The notes: generated from the sequence alone by a model not told the origin. Shown: positions 7,515-16,287, counted from the first letter of the stretch. The stretch: 64,000 bases of DNA from Amycolatopsis mediterranei (GCF_026017845.1 NZ_CP100416.1:7379326-7443325); one strand, 5' to 3'. Numbers and translations: made by a program.

Positions 7515-10500
7515 GGGCGATGCCCTTCCGGTGCCGTGCCCATCGGGCGGACCAGGTTGTCGACGACCAGGTCGCGAGCTTCCTGGGCGTCCGATGCGTA
7601 GTCCAGGCCGAGCGCTACCGCTTTGCCGGTGTAGCCCGAGGTGACCGCGGTGCTGGCCAGATCTGCGATTTCCCAGCCGGCACGGGGCAAGCCCACGTCA
7701 CGAGCCAGTTCGGCGAGGGCGGGGGCCGCGCTCGCCGTCGTCTGGGACAGCAACTGCTCGACCGCGAACGAGTCCGGCCTGAACACACCTCCGTCGGTCT
7801 TCTCGCCGACTTCCAGTGCGACGTGGCGAAGCACGTCGGTGTCGGTCGATCCGGCGGCGTGAAGGACCCGCAGCACGAGGTCGTGCCGGCTCAGCAGTTC
7901 GGCCTTGGACAGTCGGGTGAACCGGTCGGTGAGCAGGCCGCCGACCTCGAGCGCCTGCTCCGGCGAGCCGCCCCGCTGCAACGTTTCCAGTGCTGCCGCC
8001 AGCAGGTCGACGCCTCGTGCTTCGTCACCGAGGAGATCCGCGAGCGTCGCTCCCCATCGGGCGGCACGCACGACCCCGGCGTCGTCGTCCTGCACGCCGT
8101 GCACCGCGATCGCCTGCTCGGCCAGCTCGATCTGAACCCGCCGCCGGTCCTGCCCGGTCGCGCTCACGATGCCGGCCTCGAGCAGCCGAGCAGCACTGAT
8201 GATGTCGCCGACCGCCAACCGGGCGGCGACCTCGATCGGGTACAGCGGACTGCCGGGCAGCCGTTCGGTCCGCTCCCCGAGGACGGCGAGTGCTTGGTCC
8301 GGGCGTTCCGAGGCCAGCCACGACCGGGCCCGGTCGGCGGCTTCGGCCTCCCAGTCCTGCTGGCCCCACTCCGTGCGTTCACTGGGATCGGCGAGACCGA
8401 GCCGCCGGCCCAGCCAGGTCCGGGCCGAGGACGGCAGCGGCTCTCCCAAGGTGGACGCCAGCAACGGTTTCAGGTCGGCGTGCCACAGGTCGTCGAGCCG
8501 GCGTGGATCCTCGTCACTCATCAGGTGGTGGTAAAGCTCCTCGGCGCGTGCGTCGATCCCTCGCCGGCTCCCGTAGTACGCGATGGCCCGCCGATGGATC
8601 TGCGCGACCGCCGCAGCACGCGTCGGCTCGTCCAGCATCGTCCGCAGCATCAGCCGGCGTACGTCTTCCCGGTGACGCAGCGTGTCAGCGTCTTCCCGGT
8701 CGAACATGCCGACCTCGAACCGCAGCTTGTCGAAGATGATCTCGGCCCGATCCGGATCCAAACCGCACGGCTCGGCGAGAACCTCGCGCAGCACGCCGAC
8801 GGTGACCTTGCGAACGGCCAGCCCCGGGTGCGCGACCCGGACGACCTCCGGATCGCCGATGTGCCCGAGGATCCGGCCGTAGAGCATGCCCTGCACCTGT
8901 TCGAGCGCGATCTCGGTGAGGGCTTCCGCCCGGGTCGTCACCCCGTCGAACACCTCCTCGGACATCCCGATCCTGGCGATCGCCTCCGCAGCGAGGTGCA
9001 ACGTCAACGGATTCGCTCCGAACTTCGTCACGACCATCGAACGCACCTGCGGATCCGACACCCCGAGTTCGTCCAGGACGTCCTCGGCCGAAGCGGGCTC
9101 GAGGTCACCGAGCTCGATGACCTCGAGCCCGGCCCGATCCGGGAAGGCGGACTTCGCGCCCCGGCCGGACACGACGACCTTCATGCCGGGCAGGCGGTCG
9201 AAGAGCCGGTCCACGAGGTCGAGCAGGTCGTGAAGAGCGCCGGGTCCCCGTATCTGCACTTCTTCGAACGTGTCGAGCACCAGGACGAGCGGCGGTGTGC
9301 CGGGCTCGCCGTGGAGATCGTGCACTTCGGCAAGCCGCTGTGTCAGCATGCTCAGCATCCGGGCCAGGTCCGGCTCACGTGCCAAGTCGACGTCGAGGAT
9401 GGTGGACGCGGCCACCGCGTCCGTGCCGAAGGCGGCGCTCTCGTGGGCCGCGAAAGTACGGGCGTCCTCTTCGTAGGTGGCGTAGAGCAACCGGAGCTGC
9501 CGGGCAATCTGCCCGAGGAGGCCGACCGGGTCCCGAGGATCGTTCCTGCTGCGATCGAAGTCCAGGTAGGCGAACGAGATCGGCTCGAATTCGACGTGTT
9601 CCTCCAGCCGCAGCAGGACGCTGCCCAGCAGGCTCGACTTGCCGGCGCCGCCTGGGCCCTGCACGACCATGATCGACGCCGGTGACCGTCCGACCACGTG
9701 GTCTTCCAGCGCGATTTCTTCCGTGTCGCGGCCGCAGAAGTCAGCGCCGACCAGGGCGCGGAGCGGGTCGAGCAGCCGACGGCGATCGAGGGTCGCGAAG
9801 ACCGCGGTGCGGATCGTCCCCTGGGCGATGCCGAGTGGCTCAAGCCACTTGATCACGGCGCTGTAGCTGGTCAACGTGCCGGTGTCGAGGGCGGTCAACT
9901 GCTCGGGCGGGAGCTGGGTGAGGAGGCGGCGCAGCGTGTCCCGCTTCTCGTCCGGCAGTTCGTCGTTGGCCCTCAGTGCCCGGTCGAATAGCTGTTCCGC
10001 CGCCAGTCGCCTCAGGCAGGCGGTCCGCACCCCGTGTTTCAGCGTCCATGTTCCGTCTGGGTTCGTCTGGACGAGATCCGCGAGTGAGGTGAGTGCCGAC
10101 CCTGCCGCGTCGGTCGTGGGACGCAGCGTCGTCGGCCAGAAGCTACCCAGCACAGCCGCCGCCGAAGTCCACGGGAAGTGCGCCGCGTCCAACGCGCGGG
10201 TGTCCTCGTCCGGCGACACGACCGACTTGAGGGCTTGACGCAACTCGTCGGCGAATCCGACGAGGTCGTCAGGCACCTGGTCGGTCTCCCGCGGCCCTGG
10301 ACGCGCAGTGCGCGCGTCGGCGTAGAAACGCGCGACCCGGTTGATGTCGGCTGCCCGCATCGGCGTCCGCTGGATCAGCGAATCGAACAGCTCCGCGTCG
10401 ACGAGCTCCCGACGTAGCAGCTCGTTCGCGACCGCCCGCGCATACCCGGACATCGTCAGCGCAGAAGTCCTCACGTCGACCAAGTCGTGCAGCACCAGAA

Positions 10501-10570
10501 AGCGCTGCAGCTCAGCCGGATCGTCGAACAGCGCCATCAAGAGTTCGAAAAGCCGCCCGTTGTCGGTCAT
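7511..10570 (-). CDS. large STAND-type NTPase with N-terminal effector-associated-type domain
   Basis: 1019 residues from the ATG at 10570, which overlaps the previous stop. Residues 1-88 are a helical domain (RLFELLMALFDD...AVANELLRRELVDAELFDSL) of the effector-associated type. After a second helical region, the NTPase starts near 275 with a GADFCGRD segment like the FVGR lead-in of STAND proteins, then the P-loop GPGGAGKS (305-312) and Walker B LVLVLDTFEE (429-436). A winged-helix-like region follows at about 575-650 and an alpha-helical, repeat-like C-terminus to the end, probably the sensor. The protein is expected to oligomerise on sensing a trigger and to recruit the protease that carries a similar N-terminal domain. 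Confidence 0.85.
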   Translation of the reverse strand: MTDNGRLFELLMALFDDPAELQRFLVLHDLVDVRTSALTMSGYARAVANELLRRELVDAELFDSLIQRTPMRAADINRVARFYADARTARPGPRETDQVPDDLVGFADELRQALKSVVSPDEDTRALDAAHFPWTSAAAVLGSFWPTTLRPTTDAAGSALTSLADLVQTNPDGTWTLKHGVRTACLRRLAAEQLFDRALRANDELPDEKRDTLRRLLTQLPPEQLTALDTGTLTSYSAVIKWLEPLGIAQGTIRTAVFATLDRRRLLDPLRALVGADFCGRDTEEIALEDHVVGRSPASIMVVQGPGGAGKSSLLGSVLLRLEEHVEFEPISFAYLDFDRSRNDPRDPVGLLGQIARQLRLLYATYEEDARTFAAHESAAFGTDAVAASTILDVDLAREPDLARMLSMLTQRLAEVHDLHGEPGTPPLVLVLDTFEEVQIRGPGALHDLLDLVDRLFDRLPGMKVVVSGRGAKSAFPDRAGLEVIELGDLEPASAEDVLDELGVSDPQVRSMVVTKFGANPLTLHLAAEAIARIGMSEEVFDGVTTRAEALTEIALEQVQGMLYGRILGHIGDPEVVRVAHPGLAVRKVTVGVLREVLAEPCGLDPDRAEIIFDKLRFEVGMFDREDADTLRHREDVRRLMLRTMLDEPTRAAAVAQIHRRAIAYYGSRRGIDARAEELYHHLMSDEDPRRLDDLWHADLKPLLASTLGEPLPSSARTWLGRRLGLADPSERTEWGQQDWEAEAADRARSWLASERPDQALAVLGERTERLPGSPLYPIEVAARLAVGDIISAARLLEAGIVSATGQDRRRVQIELAEQAIAVHGVQDDDAGVVRAARWGATLADLLGDEARGVDLLAAALETLQRGGSPEQALEVGGLLTDRFTRLSKAELLSRHDLVLRVLHAAGSTDTDVLRHVALEVGEKTDGGVFRPDSFAVEQLLSQTTASAAPALAELARDVGLPRAGWEIADLASTAVTSGYTGKAVALGLDYASDAQEARDLVVDNLVRPMGTAPEGHRP

Positions 10571-11619
10571 TGCGGCGCCCCGGCGAGCTGACGGTGTGCG
10601 ATGACGCACTGCTGCGCGAGCAGACGCAAGCGCATCCGAGGCGTATGCGTGCGTGCGTCGACGTCCGTGAGGACCATCCTCGCCGCGAGGTCGTAAAGGC
10701 GTCGGTCCCGGCCGGGTGCCGCGTCCCGCAGCCAGGCCGCGATCTCCGGCTCGGTGATGTCGGGCAGGGTGTGCCGGTCATCCAGGCCGGGCAGGTTCGT
10801 CAGCCCGAGCGCGGCGATGTCGTCGGCCAGCACGGTGATTCGCAAACCCTTCGCCACGAGCGGGTCTGCCTGGACCTGACCGAGAAGCTCGTCGACGAAC
10901 CGCAGCACTCCGTCGTCGAGCTCGGCCTCGAGCACATTGGCGATGAACCAGACGGGCGTGCCGCCCAGCGCGGCGTCCCTGGCGAGGTCCCGCGCGAGTT
11001 CCGCGGCCCGGCGCTCCGGTTCGTGGTGGGTCGTGCCCCGGGCCCCCGGCCGAGCCGGAACCCACATCCGCAACTGCGTGACGACGGAGTCCAGCACGCC
11101 GGGGTCATCGAAACAGCTCAGGTGCTCGACCACCGTGACGAGCTTCCGATGCCGCTGGGCACAGAGCTCGATATAGCTGCACATCGTCCTCTTGCCGTGG
11201 CCGGCAGGCGCCTCGATGGTCATGGCCGCCGGTCCCGCGCCGAGCGCGATCTCGTACACGATCTGCCGCAGCGCCCGCCGGTCGGCGAACGGCCACGCGA
11301 CCGGTACCCACAGATCACCCGCGCCGACCGCGTTCCACTGAATCCGGCTTCGGCGAAGGGCCTCGACGAGGTGGTGAACCTCGACGAGGACGCCCGCACG
11401 GTCCACGGTCTCGACGACCCGGGCGAAAGCAACCCAGTCCACGGCGGCGAGCGTGTGGTCCAGCAACGCCGAAGCGCGGCGGTAGTCGTTCAACCCCGCC
11501 GGGACCAACCGGACCGCGTCGACACCGAACAGGTCGATGGCGGCGGAGCCCGACAGATTCACCCCAAGATGGTCGACGATCAGCGGGACGATCTGCCGCC
11601 GCTGCTCTTCTGTCAGCAC
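10567..11619 (-). CDS. small P-loop-like protein of the conflict island, degenerate NTPase
   Basis: 350 residues from a GTG at 11619, with GGGGG upstream. Residues 1-95 form a helical N-terminal domain (EEQRRQIVPLIVDHLG...). A P-loop-like motif APAGHGKRT lies at 137-145, with Arg where Ser or Thr normally follows the Lys. The strand that should carry Walker B reads PVWFIANVL without an acidic pair, so hydrolysis may be lost. The arrangement is reminiscent of AAA/STAND proteins without the C-terminal repeats. It is the first gene of the four-gene unit joined by ATGA overlaps, probably an adaptor or regulatory partner of the large NTPase. The family is not recognised with certainty. Confidence 0.7.
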   Translation of the reverse strand: MLTEEQRRQIVPLIVDHLGVNLSGSAAIDLFGVDAVRLVPAGLNDYRRASALLDHTLAAVDWVAFARVVETVDRAGVLVEVHHLVEALRRSRIQWNAVGAGDLWVPVAWPFADRRALRQIVYEIALGAGPAAMTIEAPAGHGKRTMCSYIELCAQRHRKLVTVVEHLSCFDDPGVLDSVVTQLRMWVPARPGARGTTHHEPERRAAELARDLARDAALGGTPVWFIANVLEAELDDGVLRFVDELLGQVQADPLVAKGLRITVLADDIAALGLTNLPGLDDRHTLPDITEPEIAAWLRDAAPGRDRRLYDLAARMVLTDVDARTHTPRMRLRLLAQQCVIAHRQLAGAPQ

Positions 11620-11721
11620 GACTGGCCCCCTTACTCCGCTCCGGCGCCGGGCAATTCACCCGTTGCTTGATGAGTCGGGCCACGGTCACGTCCTGTTACG
11701 AAGAACGGGCTCATACCGGCG

Positions 11722-11746
11722 TGCCGGCCGGTGATCCCGGCCGGCA
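11722..11746. terminator. hairpin between the two halves of the conflict island
   Basis: TGCCGGCCGG, loop TGATC, CCGGCCGGCA: a perfect 10-bp stem 13 bp beyond the stop of the caspase-Hsp70 gene. It has no T-run, as is usual in high-GC actinomycetes. It suggests that the Trypco1/caspase-Hsp70 pair and the four downstream genes are separate or attenuated transcription units. The remaining sequence between 11620 and 11720 holds no gene; the second promoter should be there. Confidence 0.5.
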
Positions 11747-11758
11747 GCCGGTGAAATG

Positions 11759-14068
11759 TCACGACCGCTGACGCAGCTCGTTCAGCTGATGCGAACCGAT
11801 CACCTCGTTCTTTTGATCGAGGAAAGTCAGCCGAACGATGCTGTTCGCGTCGACGTCCACCGTAATCGAGATGTCCCCTTTCGCCGCCACCAACGAGACG
11901 GACCCGAACACGAGACCCGACGAACGGGGAATCTCGATGATCGTGATCTCGTGGGCCACGCCACGCTTTCCGGTGAGGCGAAGGAACTCAGTGCGCTTGG
12001 TGGGAATTGTCCTCGATGGGTCGATCATGGTCAGGACTTCTTTGTTGTCCTCGGCATGGGGAGACAGCGAGCAAATACGTCCATCCGTGCCCGATACGAG
12101 AACTCCCACACCGAAGCTCAAGGCGTTCAACAGCAGGAAGGTCTTCTGAAAACCGGTCAACACACCGGCTTGTGTTCCGAGACCGTGCGCTACGGCGGTC
12201 TCCTGGAAGTTCGAGACGACCTCGGCCCCGGGGACGACCGCGGTGATCTGCTCCGAAACGGTGAAGATCTTGGTCCCTTGGCCGGCCAGCATGACCTTTC
12301 CGCCGCGCTCGACCCACGCGCTCACGCTCTCACCGAACGCGAGGCGGGTGAAGACGGTGTCCAGAGTCGCCCGGACCGACTTGTTGAGCTCGGCTGTCAG
12401 ACGCCGGAACTGCGTCCGGTCGATCTCGATGCTGATATCGACCAGGCCGCGCGAAACGTCGTCGAGGTCGGTCAGCAGCATGGTCGTGGCGTCCCGGTAG
12501 CCGAGGTCCCGTTTCGCGCGTTCTGCCTCCCGCCGCAGCTTGTCCCGGACGGTCGACGTCAGTTCCCCACCCCAGCCGTGCACGGTACGCAACTGTTCCT
12601 CGGCGTAGGCGACCATGACGTCGTCGAAGTCGAGTCCGCCGACCTCGTTGCTGCCGGCGACGGCCCGGACCTCCGCGACCCCCTCGCCGGCCTCGACCAG
12701 AGCGACGTCGAACGTGCCTCCGCCGAGGTCGACGACCAGGTAGTCCTGCTCCGCCTCCGGCGTCGCCATCAGCGTCAGCAGGGACGCGGCGTTCGGTTCT
12801 CCGATCATCCGGGTGACGGTCAGGCCGGCCAGTTCGAAGGCCTTTTCCAGAGTGTCGATCTGCCGCAACGTGAAGTTCGCCGGATGAGACGCGATACATC
12901 GCCGAACCGGGGAGCCGAGCGCCTCTTCGGCGTTGCGCCGCAACGACCGCAGAATCAGGCCGACGGCGAGCACCGGCTCGATGCTGCGCCCCTCGATGAG
13001 GTAATCGACGCTACGGCCCAGGTCGCGTTTCGCGTGCCGGATCGTCGAAGTCGGCCGGTACGGTGTCGCCTCCACCGCCGCGGTGCCGACCAGGTAGTCC
13101 ATGTCCGGCAGGAAGTGCAGCACGGACGGCACCAGCGGCCGTCCGTCCGGGCCGGGGATCAGCGCGACGTCGCCCTCGGGCCGGTACCAGGACACGACGG
13201 AGTAACTCGTCCCGAAGTCGATCGCCAGCAGCGGATCTTCCACGGTGCCGGCCGGAACCACGGGGGCGACGCGCCTGGTTCGCCGCTCCGCGCCGATGGG
13301 CGTCGTCGCGCGCCACTGGTTGAGCGTCTGCTCGGAGACGACCTCCAGGTGCTGCACACCGAGCGGCTCGACCCTGGAATGCGGTCGTTGCTCGGGCTTG
13401 CCGTGCGCCTTGGCCAAGGCCGGTACCTGCACCGAAAGGTAGGCGTCGAGCTCGTGAATCGTCCGACACCGGCCTACAGAGCCGAACGCCGAACACAACG
13501 CTTCGGTGAAAACGCCCGACCTGATGGCGTCGATCTCGTAGGAGACCCGCCCGGGGCGGCAGGAGCAAAAGGACACGACGCCCGGCGGGCACAGGGCATC
13601 CACGTCGATGCGGGGCAACGACGACGAGACGGACCTGCCGCCGTCCAGAACGTTCCGGCAGGCGTCGAGGAACAACACGACGTGCGGGGCCGCGGCCGCA
13701 CCCAAGTAGCGCACGACGGTGTCGAATCGCAGGGCCGTGTCCTCCACCGCCGCCCGGACGCAGTCGATCGGCAGCAGGTATTGCGAGTTGTCGCCGGCTT
13801 GGAACCCGTGTCCGGAGAAGAAGAAGTAGAGTATTCCGTCGTCTCTCGGGTCGGCCGCCATCCGCGTGAGGTGCCGCAGCACGTTGGTTCTCGTCGGTTG
13901 GTGCGTCCTCGGCATGTTGTCGTGCAGGACGACGAGTTCGGAATCTTCGACACCGCAAACCGTCCGCAACGTGTCGGCGACCCTTGCCGCGTCGGTCTGC
14001 GCGTGGCGCAGCGGAGCGATGTCGGGGTCCTCGTAACCCGCGCAGCCGACCACCAGCGCCCGGTTCAC
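11759..14068 (-). CDS. caspase-like peptidase fused to an Hsp70 (DnaK-like) chaperone
   Basis: 769 residues. Residues 1-220 are a caspase-fold (C14) domain: His87 in FFFSGHGF and Cys137 in LFLDACRN form an intact dyad. Residues 280-660 are an Hsp70 ATPase: phosphate loop IDFGTSYS (283-290), GEPNAAS (423-429), VVDLGGGTFDVAL (445-457) and VMLAGQGTKIF. The rest is a beta-type substrate domain (NALSFGVGV...) with no clear helical lid. The GTG start at 14068 overlaps the Trypco1-like stop (GTGA). Linking a suicide protease to an unfolded-protein sensor suggests activation by protein damage or by an invader's protein, probably feeding the downstream protease and NTPases. The fusion is clear in sequence; the trigger is inferred. 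Confidence 0.9.
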   Translation of the reverse strand: MNRALVVGCAGYEDPDIAPLRHAQTDAARVADTLRTVCGVEDSELVVLHDNMPRTHQPTRTNVLRHLTRMAADPRDDGILYFFFSGHGFQAGDNSQYLLPIDCVRAAVEDTALRFDTVVRYLGAAAAPHVVLFLDACRNVLDGGRSVSSSLPRIDVDALCPPGVVSFCSCRPGRVSYEIDAIRSGVFTEALCSAFGSVGRCRTIHELDAYLSVQVPALAKAHGKPEQRPHSRVEPLGVQHLEVVSEQTLNQWRATTPIGAERRTRRVAPVVPAGTVEDPLLAIDFGTSYSVVSWYRPEGDVALIPGPDGRPLVPSVLHFLPDMDYLVGTAAVEATPYRPTSTIRHAKRDLGRSVDYLIEGRSIEPVLAVGLILRSLRRNAEEALGSPVRRCIASHPANFTLRQIDTLEKAFELAGLTVTRMIGEPNAASLLTLMATPEAEQDYLVVDLGGGTFDVALVEAGEGVAEVRAVAGSNEVGGLDFDDVMVAYAEEQLRTVHGWGGELTSTVRDKLRREAERAKRDLGYRDATTMLLTDLDDVSRGLVDISIEIDRTQFRRLTAELNKSVRATLDTVFTRLAFGESVSAWVERGGKVMLAGQGTKIFTVSEQITAVVPGAEVVSNFQETAVAHGLGTQAGVLTGFQKTFLLLNALSFGVGVLVSGTDGRICSLSPHAEDNKEVLTMIDPSRTIPTKRTEFLRLTGKRGVAHEITIIEIPRSSGLVFGSVSLVAAKGDISITVDVDANSIVRLTFLDQKNEVIGSHQLNELRQRS

Positions 14069-14400
14069 GTCCGGGTGCCTTCGGTGCGGCGGAAGACCAG
14101 CTTCACCCCTCCCTTGATTTCACTGGAGAACGAACCGACCAGCCGGACCTCACCCTTCGCGGTGAGGTCCAGATTCACCTCGAAGGCATCCAGCTCGAAC
14201 ATTTCGGACGCCTCGGCGGCCCGGCGAAAGGCGCTCGCCAGGCGCGAGCAGACGGCCGACAGGTTCTGCGCCAGCTCCTCCGAGTCCAGTTCACCGATCC
14301 GGCCCGCGACCTGGCGCGCGGTTGAGAACAAGCCCTTTTCACCGTCAACGGCCGGCTCCGTCCACAGGATCGGAATGCCATCCCCGCTCGCCACCGTCAA
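14065..14400 (-). CDS. Trypco1-like (trypsin co-occurring domain) small protein
   Basis: About 111 residues if started at the TTG at 14400, preceded by GAGGGTG; a longer frame reaches 14508 but its extra residues look unlike the family. The pattern is a short beta region (GIPILWTEP), a helix pair (RIGELDSEELAQNLSAVCSRL) and a C-terminal beta end with ELDAFEVNLDLTAKG and GGVKLVFRR. This matches the Trypco1 domain, a small protein found beside trypsin-like effectors in actinobacterial conflict loci. Its stop overlaps the caspase-Hsp70 start by 4 nt. It probably binds or restrains an effector. Confidence 0.7.
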   Translation of the reverse strand: MTVASGDGIPILWTEPAVDGEKGLFSTARQVAGRIGELDSEELAQNLSAVCSRLASAFRRAAEASEMFELDAFEVNLDLTAKGEVRLVGSFSSEIKGGVKLVFRRTEGTRT

Positions 14401-14501
14401 TGCTTCACCCTCGCCCTCATCCGGCACACCACAGCGTGCAACCGTTAGATTCGGGGTGATCAAGCGTCGCGTTACGACCGGCCACCTCGAACTGACCGGC
14501 T

Positions 14502-14612
14502 GCCGCACTCCCGGTCATCGCCGCCAACGCGCTCGCCCTGCCCCACCTGGTCCACCACGGCGAAACCGGCTACCTGTTCGAACCAGGCGCGATCTCACGG
14601 TGGATCGCCAAC
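14502..14612 (+). pseudogene. remnant of a family 4 glycosyltransferase
   Basis: From about 14508 one frame reads LPVIAANALALPHLV followed by HHGETGYLFEPGAI, the diagnostic C-terminal motif of GT4 enzymes (nucleotide-sugar binding site, E of GETG-LF). Nothing before it looks like the rest of such a gene and no start is possible, and the frame then runs into unrelated sequence. Only about 35 codons survive. It fills most of the space between the Trypco1-like gene and 14646 and may mark the edge of an insertion. Confidence 0.7.
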
Positions 14613-14645
14613 GATCGGCGGGCCGGGATCGCGAACCTTCGGCCG

Positions 14646-15167
14646 TCAGCCGTGTTCGGTGAGCATGGCCACGTAGATGTCCTCGACCTCCGCGCTCTCC
14701 AGCCCGGCAGCTTCGGCGACCTGGTCGATCGGCTGCCCCTGTTCGAGCAGGGCGCGGGCGCGGGACCGGGCGCCGTCGAGCCAGCCGGCCGAGAGCAGCA
14801 TCGTGCGTGCGGCGTGGCGTACGGCCTCGCGCTGTGCGGGTGACCACGGTGCCGACGTCGTGGCGAGGACGTGGCCGAAACGTTCCTCCAGGAGCCGGCC
14901 GAGTTCCTCTCGCTGCCAGGCCACCGTCTGCCCGGCGAAGCGTTCCTGACTGACGGTGAGGTCGATGGTCAGCGTCCCGTCGGCCCGATCGAACCGGCTG
15001 AACGTGCGGCGGCCGAGCGCCTCCGGCAGGCACCGCAGCCCGACCAGCAACTCCCCGGGCACCGCCGCCGTCGTCGTGGCGAACTCGCTGCTCACGTCCC
15101 GGAGTTCGCCGGCGAGTTCACGAACCGCGTCCGCGCTGCCGGTGTCGGTGACGACCTCGAAGTTCAC
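14646..15167 (-). CDS. hypothetical protein (173 aa) downstream of the amidohydrolase
   Basis: Start placed at the GTG at 15167 because GGAGGG lies 7 nt upstream; a GTG at 15236 overlapping the amidohydrolase stop is an alternative. The N-terminal 90 residues are a predicted alpha/beta domain (NFEVVTDTGSADAVRELAGEL, then beta segments ending TLTIDLTVSQERF). The C-terminal 70 are helical and end in a helix-turn-helix-like segment (PIDQVAEAAGLESAEVEDIY). No family recognised. The same strand and close spacing to the amidohydrolase suggest co-transcription. Confidence 0.6.
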   Translation of the reverse strand: MNFEVVTDTGSADAVRELAGELRDVSSEFATTTAAVPGELLVGLRCLPEALGRRTFSRFDRADGTLTIDLTVSQERFAGQTVAWQREELGRLLEERFGHVLATTSAPWSPAQREAVRHAARTMLLSAGWLDGARSRARALLEQGQPIDQVAEAAGLESAEVEDIYVAMLTEHG

Positions 15168-15229
15168 CCGATCACCCTCCCACACGCGCTGCGCGAGGAA
15201 GCCGAAGGAGGACCAGGGGCCGGCGGCGA

Positions 15230-16270
15230 TCAGCACTCGACGCCGGCGCACCAGACGCGGCTGATCGCGCGGGTGGCGCGGATGTCGGCGACCGGGTCGC
15301 CGTCGACCAGGAGCAGGTCCGCGCGCAGCCCGGGCCGGATCGCGCCGCGGTCGGTGAGGCCGAAGTGCTTCGCGGGCAGCGCGGTCGCGGCGCGTAGTGC
15401 ATCCACAGTGGACAGTCCGGCGGCGACGAGCAGCTCGAGTTCGTCGTGGAGGCTCGCGCCGTGCTGGACGGGGGACGGAGAGCCGGGCGCGGCGTTCGCG
15501 TCGGTGCCGGCCAGGATGGGCACGCCCGCGCGGTGGAGCAGGGTGACCGACGTCTTCGCGCCTTCGTAGAGCCGCGGTTGCCCGATCCCCGACGAGATGC
15601 CCTTCATCATCGTCAGCGTCGGCACGACGACCTTCACGCGCGGGATGTCCTCCCCCGCGATCGGCGGCCCCAGCGGTGCGTGCGTGACGACGTCCACGCC
15701 CGCGTCCAAGGCCATCGTGTACGCCCCGGCGTTCGCGGCGTGCGCGATGACCAGCAGCCCGGCTTCGTGCGCGGCTCCGGTGAGGGCACGGGCCACGGGC
15801 AGTTCGGGGCCACCTCCGCCGGGCGCCTCCAAGACGATCTTGAGGTAGTCCGACCCCGCTGCCCTGCGTGCCGCGACGAAGTCCTTCGCCTGCGCGGGGT
15901 CGGTGACGATCGCTTCGGCCGGCATGCCGGGCATGCGGGCGTGGTGGCCGCCGGGGCCGATCGCGGGCACCCCGGCACTGCGGATGTCGGAAAGGCCGGG
16001 CTGGTCGCGCAGTGCGGTCAGCAGTTCGGCGGACGTCGTCGCCATGTCGAGCGCGGTGGTGACGCCGTGCCGGATGAGCTGCTCGAGGTTTTCCCGGCCG
16101 TGCAGGTGGACGTGGGCGTCGATGAGGCCGGGGAGCAGGACCTTCCCGGTTCCGTCGATCGTCCGGGCGCTGCTCGCCTCCGCGGCCAGCCTGTCGCCGT
16201 CGAGGAAGACGGTTCGCGGCTCGCTGAGCCCGGCGCCGTCGAAGATCCGGACGTTCGTGATGGCCGTCAT
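15230..16270 (-). CDS. metal-dependent amidohydrolase (imidazolonepropionase/prolidase-like)
   Basis: 346 residues. The metal-binding DAHVHLHG motif has its histidines at 53 and 55. Further ligands are K in DYLKIVLEAP (probable carboxylated Lys), H in LLVIAHAAN, H in VVTHAPL and D in ILAGTDANA. A small beta-sandwich is formed by the ends (MTAITNVRIFDG and RADLLLVDGDPV). Related enzymes hydrolyse cyclic amides or dipeptides; the substrate is unknown. The ATG at 16270 lies 60 bp from the start of the divergent TetR gene, with a palindrome at 16288-16301 between them, so local repression is likely. Confidence 0.88.
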   Translation of the reverse strand: MTAITNVRIFDGAGLSEPRTVFLDGDRLAAEASSARTIDGTGKVLLPGLIDAHVHLHGRENLEQLIRHGVTTALDMATTSAELLTALRDQPGLSDIRSAGVPAIGPGGHHARMPGMPAEAIVTDPAQAKDFVAARRAAGSDYLKIVLEAPGGGGPELPVARALTGAAHEAGLLVIAHAANAGAYTMALDAGVDVVTHAPLGPPIAGEDIPRVKVVVPTLTMMKGISSGIGQPRLYEGAKTSVTLLHRAGVPILAGTDANAAPGSPSPVQHGASLHDELELLVAAGLSTVDALRAATALPAKHFGLTDRGAIRPGLRADLLLVDGDPVADIRATRAISRVWCAGVEC

Positions 16271-16287
16271 GACGCACCCCCGATAAG

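Noticed and set aside
11756-14662. Long open frame on the plus strand opposite the caspase-Hsp70 and Trypco1-like genes
   Set aside because: It is the antisense shadow of clear domain-bearing genes, with Arg/Pro/Ala-rich low-complexity protein and no recognisable motifs; common in high-GC DNA.
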